Origin: Deltaproteobacteria bacterium | Lineage (GTDB): Bacteria > Myxococcota_A > Polyangia > Polyangiales > Houyiibacteriaceae | Assembly (NCBI GenBank): GCA_003647035.1 | Contig: QMMB01000162.1 | Location: forward strand, 1-7,311 | Reading direction: 5' to 3' | DNA length: 7,311 bases | Shown: in pieces, positions 1-7,311 of the stretch | How the letters are laid out: the number at the start of each line of letters is the position of its first letter | Position numbering within the stretch: the stretch's first letter is position 1 | The notes under the pieces: generated by a model | The model's input: only the letters and a program-made list of their open reading frames with translations | What the model was told of the DNA's origin: nothing | Database searches by the model: none | Made by a program: the position numbers and the translations under genes

Positions 1-73
1 CCGCGGCCGGCAGATCGTGCCGCACGACGCTCCGGGGTTGGGGTTCGAGCTCGAGGAGAGGCCTGATGCCTGA
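1..73 (+). CDS. menC: C-terminal fragment of probable o-succinylbenzoate synthase (MenC)
   Basis: Only the last 23 codons are present, read from position 2 to the TGA at 71-73; the gene starts before the window. The visible tail reads RGRQIVPHDAPGLGFELEER and then PDA. A 'PxxPGLGxEL' ending is typical of the enolase superfamily branch that holds o-succinylbenzoate synthase, muconate cycloisomerase and dipeptide epimerase. MenC dehydrates SHCHC to o-succinylbenzoate, the direct substrate of MenE. The next gene is menE and its ATG at 66 lies inside this reading frame (8-base overlap), so MenC is the best of these options and the two are probably translationally coupled. The catalytic barrel is outside the window, so the family assignment rests on this short tail plus context. 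A competing stop in frame 1 (TGA 64-66) gives a peptide with no family resemblance. Confidence 0.62.
   Translation, partial: RGRQIVPHDAPGLGFELEERPDA
54..58 (+). promoter_or_regulatory. Ribosome binding site of menE inside the upstream gene
   Basis: AGGAG (within GAGGAGAGG, 53-61) lies seven bases before the ATG at 66 and inside the last codons of the upstream menC-like frame. It fixes the menE start and implies coupled translation of the pair. Confidence 0.8.
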
Positions 74-1451
74 GCTGAGCCTGCTCGCGGCGGCCCAGGA
101 GGCGCCGGAACGCGATTGCTTGATCGCCAACGGCCGAGTGTGGTCCTACGCCGAGGTGGCGACGCGTGTCCGCACCGCACTCGCCTTGCTTCGAGCCGAG
201 GGCGTTGCACCTGGGGACCGGGTCGCCCTCACGCCTAGCGCCGATCTCGACTCCATCGTCTGGTTGTACGCGCTTTTCGAGCTCGGTTGCCCGGCGGTTC
301 TGCTGCACCCGCGCCTCAGTGAAAGGGAGCGTTCCGTCGTCCTGGCGGAAGCGCAGCCGGCGCAGGTGATCACGGCGTCGATCACCGGCGGTGAATCGGG
401 CGATGAGATTTCGGCACTCCCTTCACCCGCTCCCGACGAAACTCTGGCCATCGTGTACACGTCGGGATCGAACGGCCAACCCCGGGGCGCCCGTTTATCC
501 CGCCACGCATTCATCGCATCGGAGGCCGCGCACGCCGCAAACCTCGGATGGATTCCCGAGGATCGCTGGCTGTTGGGGATGCCGCCGGCCCATGTCGGAG
601 GCCTTTCCATTGTGACCCGGTCGCTGATCGCGAGGCGATGCGTCGTGTTGAGCGGAGGCCGCTTCGAGCCGGGCCCGTTCGCACGCCTCATGGCAGAGCA
701 TCGAGTGACGCTTTGCAGTCTGGTGCCGACGATGCTTCGAGGGCTGTTGACTGTCGACGAATCGGCGTGGACGCCGAGCCCCGACCTCCGCGCCGTTCTG
801 GTGGGTGGAGCGCCGTTTTCTGACGCGCTGCGCGAGCTTGCCACGACACGAGGCATCCCCGCGCTCGCGACGTATGGGTGCACCGAGGCTTGCTCCCAGA
901 TCGCGACCCAAAGCACCCAACAAATCGGAAGCATCGGCTCGGGCGCGCCCCTGGCGGGCATCGAGCTGCGGCTCGAAGACGGCGAGATCCAAGTCCGCGG
1001 CGACGTGCTCATGGACGGCTACCTCGGACACGATCGAGGAGGCGATCCCTGGACATCGGATGGGTGGCTCCGCACCGGAGACCTCGGGTCCTTGTTGGCG
1101 GACGGCCAGCTCCTGGTCCGTGGGCGTCTCGACGACCTCATCGTCACCGGTGGCGAGAACGTGTCCCCGCAGGAAGTGGAGGCGTGGCTCGAAACCGTTC
1201 CGGGCATCGTCTCGGCTTGCGTATTCTCTGTGCCTCACGAGGTGTGGGGCGAGGAGGTGGTTGCGGCCCTCGTCGTCGATGCCGCGCGATATCGGGACGA
1301 CGCTCTTCGGGACCGCCTCGTGAACGAGCTTGCGACGCACAAGCGACCGAAGCGGATCTGCTCACTCGACGCGTTGCCCCTCAACCGCTCCGGCAAGCTT
1401 GATCGCGCCGCGGCCGCTGCCCAGTGCGCGGGCGAGCTACGCCCGATTTAG
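66..1451 (+). CDS. menE: o-Succinylbenzoate-CoA ligase (MenE), ANL superfamily
   Basis: This 461-residue adenylate-forming enzyme most likely converts o-succinylbenzoate, ATP and CoA to OSB-CoA, AMP and PPi in cytoplasmic menaquinone synthesis. Signature motifs are in order: the ATP loop YTSGSNGQPRG (131-141), PPAHVGGL (173-180), the A5 motif ATYGCTEA (268-275), the RTGDLG aspartate (D339 region, 336-341), the hinge GRLDDLIVTGGENVSPQEVE (353-372), and the C-terminal PLNRSGK with the adenylation lysine K444. The length matches MenE (about 450) and is shorter than most acyl-CoA synthetases. The start is set by a strong AGGAG at 54-58, seven bases before ATG 66, and by the overlap with the menC-like gene. 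The motifs alone prove only an acyl-CoA ligase; the MenE call depends on length and neighbour. A generic fatty or aryl acid CoA ligase is the alternative. Codon use matches the neighbours. Confidence 0.85.
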   Translation: MPELSLLAAAQEAPERDCLIANGRVWSYAEVATRVRTALALLRAEGVAPGDRVALTPSADLDSIVWLYALFELGCPAVLLHPRLSERERSVVLAEAQPAQVITASITGGESGDEISALPSPAPDETLAIVYTSGSNGQPRGARLSRHAFIASEAAHAANLGWIPEDRWLLGMPPAHVGGLSIVTRSLIARRCVVLSGGRFEPGPFARLMAEHRVTLCSLVPTMLRGLLTVDESAWTPSPDLRAVLVGGAPFSDALRELATTRGIPALATYGCTEACSQIATQSTQQIGSIGSGAPLAGIELRLEDGEIQVRGDVLMDGYLGHDRGGDPWTSDGWLRTGDLGSLLADGQLLVRGRLDDLIVTGGENVSPQEVEAWLETVPGIVSACVFSVPHEVWGEEVVAALVVDAARYRDDALRDRLVNELATHKRPKRICSLDALPLNRSGKLDRAAAAAQCAGELRPI

Positions 1452-1464
1452 TCGCTGTGGCGTC

Positions 1465-1489
1465 CGCGGAGTTCTGCTAACGTTCCGCG
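1465..1489. repeat. Short inverted repeat in the menE-ppiC gap
   Basis: CGCGGA (1465-1470) can pair with TCCGCG (1484-1489) around a 13-base loop, giving a 6-bp GC-rich hairpin 14 bases after the menE stop. No T-tract follows, so it is not a standard intrinsic terminator. It could be a weak pause, an mRNA-end stabiliser, or chance in GC-rich DNA. The remainder of the 56-base gap holds no promoter I would defend, so ppiC may be co-transcribed with menE. Confidence 0.25.
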
Positions 1490-1495
1490 CTCAAC

Positions 1496-1501
1496 GGGGA
1501 G
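1496..1501 (+). promoter_or_regulatory. Ribosome binding site of the parvulin gene
   Basis: GGGGAG lies six bases before the ATG at 1508. It is the best Shine-Dalgarno match in the gap and agrees with the parvulin fold starting within the first ten residues. Confidence 0.6.
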
Positions 1502-1507
1502 ACGGCC

Positions 1508-1828
1508 ATGGCAGATCAGATCAACGCTTCGCACATTCTATTCATGTATGCTGGATCGGAGCGTTCCTCCGCGACGCGCAGTAAAGAGGAAGCAGAAACA
1601 CAAATCGCGGACGTCGGGCAGCAACTTCGAGGCGGCGCCGACTTCGCAGCGCTGGCACAAGAGCACTCCGATTGCAGCTCCGCACAAGCGGGCGGTGATC
1701 TCGGTGGCTTCGGCCGCGGACAGATGGTCAAGGGGTTCGAGAATGCAGCGTTTGGGCTCGAGGTGGGCGGCACCAGCGACGTCATAGAGACACCATTCGG
1801 ATTCCACATCATCCACCGGACCGGCTAG
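1508..1828 (+). CDS. Stand-alone parvulin-type peptidyl-prolyl cis-trans isomerase, Pin1-like
   Basis: A complete 106-residue single-domain parvulin that should catalyse cis-trans isomerisation of X-Pro bonds and assist folding. It starts directly with the fold: ASHILF (7-12, first active-site histidine H9), a helix RSKEEAETQ (24-32), FAALAQEHSDCSSA (46-59, active-site cysteine C56), GGDLGGFGRGQMV (62-74), FENAAF (77-82) and the closing FGFHIIHRTG (97-106, second histidine H100). There is no signal peptide, lipobox or membrane segment, so it is cytoplasmic, unlike SurA, PrsA or PpiD. The SDCSSA...GDLG...F.RGQM pattern resembles human Pin1 more than E. coli PpiC, but there is no WW domain. GGGGAG (1496-1501), six bases before ATG 1508, supports the start. 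It lies 56 bases after menE with no obvious functional link and converges on the next gene. The family call is firm; substrate and phospho-specificity are unknown. Confidence 0.93.
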   Translation: MADQINASHILFMYAGSERSSATRSKEEAETQIADVGQQLRGGADFAALAQEHSDCSSAQAGGDLGGFGRGQMVKGFENAAFGLEVGGTSDVIETPFGFHIIHRTG

Positions 1829-1844
1829 CGTGCTCGACAACAAG

Positions 1845-1870
1845 AAAAAATCTCTCGCGCGCTAGTCGCG
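1845..1870 (-). terminator. Weak candidate terminator for the minus-strand SDR unit
   Basis: Read on the minus strand, CGCG (1870-1867), loop ACTAG, CGCG (1861-1858), seven bases, then six T (1850-1845). The stem is only 4 bp, spans the SDR stop codon, and is too far from the T run for a good intrinsic terminator. The 33-base gap between the convergent stops (1829-1861) otherwise holds nothing recognisable. No comparable structure is seen for the parvulin side. Confidence 0.22.
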
Positions 1871-2704
1871 GGGTTGGCTTAGAAATTTTTGCACGATGGG
1901 CCGGTAACCCTCTCGGAACGTCGGGTACTCGAACCGATATCCCGCATCTCGGAGCCGCGTGTTTCGGCAACGCTTGTTGAGCCGCTCGGTTGGCCCATCG
2001 GGGGGCGCGGGCGCATCGAGCTCCGCGCTGAGCCAAGTAACGACCTCCGCCGTCGTGGCCGGCTCGTCGTCGGTGCCCAAGTAGAGAGCTTCTGGATACC
2101 CAAGACGCATCAGGTGGTGCAACGCTCCGGCGCAATCTTCGACGTGGATGCGATTGGTCCAGCCACCGGTCGCGATGGCCTCCTCGTCGCGGACCTTGCG
2201 CACGAGCCGCGTTCTTCCCGGCCCGTAGATCCCCGACAACCGAACGTTGATCCCGGTCTCCGCGGCTTCCCGAACAATCGCTTCGGCTTCGAGCAGAACG
2301 CGGCCATTGAACCCGGGCGGCTCGGTGGTCGAGCTCTCGTCCACCCATTCACCCTCGCTTTGCCCGTAGACCGCGGTGCTCGACGTGAAAAAGATCCGGC
2401 GCAGGGGGCAGCCTGCGGCTCGCAACGCCTTCAATAGATTGCTTAGCCCGTCGACGTAGACGGATCGATAGTGGGCCTCGTCTCGTCGGTCCGCACTTGC
2501 TGTGTAGAACAGGTAGTCGAACGCGGCCGGCGGCGCATCGAAGCTTCCCGGGTCCGTCAAGTCGATGCGCCAAGGCCGGACGCCGTTTGCGAGGGCGTCG
2601 ACTCGGCGGCGTACGCCCCACACCTCGCACTCATCTGCGAGCAATCGGGTGGCAAGCGCGTTTCCCACGTCGCCGCACCCGGCGATCAAGATCTTGTCCA
2701 GCAT
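1862..2704 (-). CDS. YeeZ-like atypical SDR / NAD-dependent epimerase-fold protein
   Basis: This 280-residue protein has an N-terminal Rossmann fold: ILIAGCGDVG (5-14) carries GxGxxG, followed by the strand-2 arginines VRRR (31-34) typical of NADP preference. Further on are DLTDPGSF (48-55), DYLFYTAS (63-70), FFTSSTAVYGQ (105-115), EWVDESS (119-125), RLSGIYGPGR (155-164) and RIHVEDCAGAL (185-195). The C-terminal NKRCRNTRLRDAGY (243-256) and YPTFREGY (260-267) are typical of the YeeZ-like atypical extended SDRs. The serine and tyrosine (S109, Y113) are present, but position 117, where YxxxK needs lysine, is glutamate, so classical SDR redox chemistry is doubtful. The physiological substrate is unknown; sugar-nucleotide epimerase annotations would overreach. 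The start is supported by the Rossmann strand beginning at residue 4. The gene begins 3 bases after the stop of the diguanylate cyclase, with no good ribosome site of its own, so translation is probably coupled. Confidence 0.88.
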   Translation of the reverse strand: MLDKILIAGCGDVGNALATRLLADECEVWGVRRRVDALANGVRPWRIDLTDPGSFDAPPAAFDYLFYTASADRRDEAHYRSVYVDGLSNLLKALRAAGCPLRRIFFTSSTAVYGQSEGEWVDESSTTEPPGFNGRVLLEAEAIVREAAETGINVRLSGIYGPGRTRLVRKVRDEEAIATGGWTNRIHVEDCAGALHHLMRLGYPEALYLGTDDEPATTAEVVTWLSAELDAPAPPDGPTERLNKRCRNTRLRDAGYRFEYPTFREGYRPIVQKFLSQPRD

Positions 2705-2707
2705 GCC

Positions 2708-3763
2708 TCAGCCGCACAGGCGGTTACCGCCCTTGCCTTTGGCGGAATATGCGAAATCGTCGGCGCGTTTCAAGACGATCTCCACCGTGTCTCCCGGGCG
2801 GGCGATACTCAGCCCTGCACTTGCGGTTACCGGGTTCGCCGGGTCGAATTTCATGCCCACTTCGCGAATCGCCGTGACGAAGCGGTTCGCCGCAACCCGT
2901 CCCTCTTCCTGGTTCGTGTCCGGAAGCACGATGACGAACTCATCGCCGCCATACCGGCCTGCCACGTCGACCTCACGGGTCGATCTTCGGAGTGCGTCGG
3001 CCACCCCTTGGAGCACCTGGTCGCCTTCGAGGTGGCCGTGGTTGTCGTTGACTCGCTTGAACTGGTCCAAGTCGATCATCACGATGGCCATGGGTCGTCC
3101 ACGGTTCAGCCACGCCAGACCCTGCTCGATGTGGCTCAAAATGTGACGCCGGTTCCAGAGTTTGGTCAATGGGTCCTGTCGAGACAGCTCCGCCAGGCGT
3201 TCGTTCGCCACGAGGAGTTGGTTTTCACGTTGATTGATCTTCTGGATTAGCGTGGCGACGATCGCGGTTCCGAACATCAGCAAGATTGTCACCAGGAACG
3301 CTTGCAGGAATGCTTCGAACGCGTTGGGGCCCTGCGACTGCAGCCACGCCGGACCATCGGGCGCGAATGGCAACACCCCTCGAACCTCCATGATGACCAC
3401 GGACGAATACATCGCTGCGCCAATACTCGACAGTACGACCCCCATCCTCGGAGTCACCACGAGTGAGTTGACGATGCCCGCAACGAAGTAGAGCGCGACC
3501 ATCATCGTGCGAGAGGACCCGATGCGCTGGACGATGAAGGTGAGCAGCGCCATATCGAGGATGCCGCCCAGGAAGGGGCGCCAGGGGCCCGCGATATCGC
3601 GCCAGATCAAGATTTGCTCGACGATCGCGACTCCGGCGTAGGCGATGAACACCCAGCGATGTTCTTGCATCGGGGGATAGAGGAGCGGGAGGAGCCAGAT
3701 TCCGCTGGCCGCCAACATGAAACGAACCCAGGCCGTACCAAAAGCTAGTCTGCTTGAATTCAT
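2708..3763 (-). CDS. Membrane-bound diguanylate cyclase (six-helix N-terminus plus GGDEF)
   Basis: This 351-residue protein makes cyclic di-GMP from two GTP. The first 175 residues contain about six hydrophobic segments (roughly 12-30, 37-55, 63-80, 85-104, 107-127, 150-173), suggesting an integral membrane sensor of unrecognised type, possibly MASE-like. A short coiled-coil linker (about 175-195) leads into SRQDPLTKLWNRR (194-206), the usual GGDEF-domain entry. MIDLDQFKRVND (229-240) carries the metal-binding aspartate, YGGDEF (271-276) is the intact catalytic signature, and RxxD at R263-D266 sits five residues ahead of GGDEF, so allosteric product inhibition should be intact. The end SAKGKGGNR (340-348) is a variant of the common AKxxGRNR. 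No EAL or HD-GYP domain is attached. It is the first gene of a two-gene minus-strand unit with the SDR. A perfect extended -10 lies about 43 bases upstream of the ATG. The ribosome site (GGGA next to the ATG) is weak. The sensed signal is unknown. Confidence 0.95.
   Translation of the reverse strand: MNSSRLAFGTAWVRFMLAASGIWLLPLLYPPMQEHRWVFIAYAGVAIVEQILIWRDIAGPWRPFLGGILDMALLTFIVQRIGSSRTMMVALYFVAGIVNSLVVTPRMGVVLSSIGAAMYSSVVIMEVRGVLPFAPDGPAWLQSQGPNAFEAFLQAFLVTILLMFGTAIVATLIQKINQRENQLLVANERLAELSRQDPLTKLWNRRHILSHIEQGLAWLNRGRPMAIVMIDLDQFKRVNDNHGHLEGDQVLQGVADALRRSTREVDVAGRYGGDEFVIVLPDTNQEEGRVAANRFVTAIREVGMKFDPANPVTASAGLSIARPGDTVEIVLKRADDFAYSAKGKGGNRLCG
2719..2731. repeat. Perfect 13-base palindrome at the end of the cyclase gene
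   Basis: GGCGGT-T-ACCGCC. As minus-strand mRNA it can form a 5-bp GGCGG/CCGCC hairpin with a TAA loop, 14 bases before the SDR start codon and inside the last cyclase codons (G-N-R). It could affect coupled translation of the SDR, or be a coincidence of codon choice. Confidence 0.3.
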
Positions 3764-3779
3764 TCCCGTGGCACCAGTC

Positions 3780-3790
3780 TAAGTATCTTA
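3780..3790. promoter_or_regulatory. Small inverted repeat, possible operator
   Basis: TAAG-TAT-CTTA is a perfect dyad in the only AT-rich patch of the divergent region. It lies downstream of the predicted cyclase transcription start and overlaps the candidate -35 of the metH-facing promoter. Its half-sites are only 4 bp, so a regulator site is a guess. Confidence 0.2.
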
Positions 3791-3813
3791 CATTAACCCC
3801 TCAGGATTATAAC
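3787..3813 (+). promoter_or_regulatory. Candidate metH-facing sigma-70 promoter
   Basis: CTTACA (3787-3792, four of six to TTGACA) and TATAAC (3808-3813, five of six to TATAAT) are separated by a short 15-base spacer. Transcription would begin near 3820 and give a leader of about 107 bases before metH. The -10 overlaps the opposite-strand TATAAT of the cyclase promoter. The short spacer makes this less certain than its partner. Confidence 0.4.
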
Positions 3814-3814
3814 A
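3806..3814 (-). promoter_or_regulatory. Extended -10 promoter of the diguanylate cyclase unit
   Basis: On the minus strand the sequence reads TGTTATAAT: a perfect TATAAT (3811-3806) preceded by the TGn of an extended -10. No good -35 is visible 16-18 bases upstream, as is common for extended -10 promoters. Transcription should start near 3799, about 36 bases before the ATG at 3763. This is the best promoter in the window. Confidence 0.6.
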
Positions 3815-3833
3815 CGATGGGCCGCGCCGTGCT

Positions 3834-3890
3834 CGCTTCGGGGCGGCAGATCGGCGAAGCGTCCCACGGGCGCAGGCAACCTTTTTAGGT
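3834..3890 (+). other. Structured metH leader with competing hairpins
   Basis: CGCTTCG (3834-3840) pairs perfectly with CGAAGCG (3855-3861) around a 14-base loop. The 3' arm is shared with a second possible hairpin, GCG-T-CC (3859-3864) against GGCGC (3869-3873), with a CACG loop and one bulged T. GGCAACC and a small ACCT/AGGT stem (3879-3890) follow. The rest of the leader (3891-3926) shows no fold I can defend. I cannot match the element to a known cobalamin, SAM or SAH riboswitch. It may be an attenuator-like leader or chance pairing in GC-rich sequence. Confidence 0.3.
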
Positions 3891-3912
3891 CATTACGGCA
3901 CTTCCTCTCAGC

Positions 3913-3916
3913 GAGG
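3913..3916 (+). promoter_or_regulatory. Probable ribosome binding site of metH
   Basis: GAGG ends ten bases before the ATG at 3927. It is a modest match with long spacing, but no better site or earlier in-frame start fits the MetH N-terminus. Confidence 0.4.
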
Positions 3917-3926
3917 CTTGGGGCGC

Positions 3927-7311
<3,385 letters not shown>

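Noticed and set aside
1..66. Frame-1 peptide ending at TGA 64-66, forming TGATG with the menE start
   Set aside because: Its translation is R/A/G-rich and unlike any family, while frame 2, ending at 73, gives a clear enolase-superfamily C-terminus.
146..1340. Two long minus-strand frames opposite menE (146-1012 and 495-1340)
   Set aside because: Both are antisense to a gene with every ANL-superfamily motif in place; the translations are low-complexity R/S/A/G-rich with no motifs.
2471..3250. 259-codon plus-strand frame opposite the SDR and cyclase genes
   Set aside because: It spans the junction of two well-supported opposite-strand genes, and its translation shows no domain.
3755..3762. 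TGAATTCA as a MetR-type site near metH
   Set aside because: MetR sites are TGAA and TTCA with a five-base spacer; here there is no spacer, and the sequence is the first codons of the cyclase gene.
3879..3890. T run with ACCT/AGGT stem as an intrinsic terminator in the metH leader
   Set aside because: The T run lies in the loop of the small stem, not after a GC-rich stem, so it does not fit a terminator.
3820..3926. Known SAM, SAH or cobalamin riboswitch ahead of metH
   Set aside because: GGCAACC (3875-3881) recalls the S-box core, but the surrounding helices and the AUGAAACC-type segment are absent. The SAH core and the cobalamin-box sequences are not visible either. Kept only as an unassigned structured leader.

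Overview
The window looks like ordinary chromosomal DNA from a high-GC Gram-negative bacterium that makes menaquinone. The gene content and protein style (short Pin1-like parvulin, Men genes, B12-dependent MetH) would fit a myxobacterium or other former deltaproteobacterium, but this is an inference from style, not a phylogenetic result. Coding density is very high. I see no tRNA, rRNA, CRISPR array, insertion sequence or phage gene.

Layout. (1) Positions 1-1451, + strand: the last 23 codons of a probable menC (o-succinylbenzoate synthase) overlap by 8 bases with a complete menE (o-succinylbenzoate-CoA ligase). Together they carry out consecutive steps of menaquinone synthesis. (2) Positions 1508-1828, + strand: a stand-alone parvulin peptidyl-prolyl isomerase with a Pin1-type active site and no signal peptide. 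(3) Positions 1862-3763, - strand: a two-gene unit. A six-helix membrane diguanylate cyclase (GGDEF) is transcribed first, and a YeeZ-like atypical SDR/epimerase-fold protein follows after only 3 bases. (4) Positions 3764-3926: a divergent regulatory region with a perfect extended -10 (TGTTATAAT) facing the cyclase. It overlaps a TATAAC element facing the other way, and a structured leader lies ahead of metH. (5) Positions 3927-7311, + strand: cobalamin-dependent methionine synthase metH, cut by the window edge about 100 residues before its expected end. This gene is open over 1128 codons and is the largest in the window.

The genes form at least three functional units that do not obviously work together: quinone synthesis, c-di-GMP signalling with a companion SDR, and methionine/folate one-carbon metabolism. 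I found no convincing new multi-gene system. The points most worth a second look are the back-to-back -10 elements between the cyclase and metH, the competing hairpins in the metH leader, the Pin1-like parvulin, and the tight coupling of a diguanylate cyclase to an SDR lacking the usual catalytic lysine.
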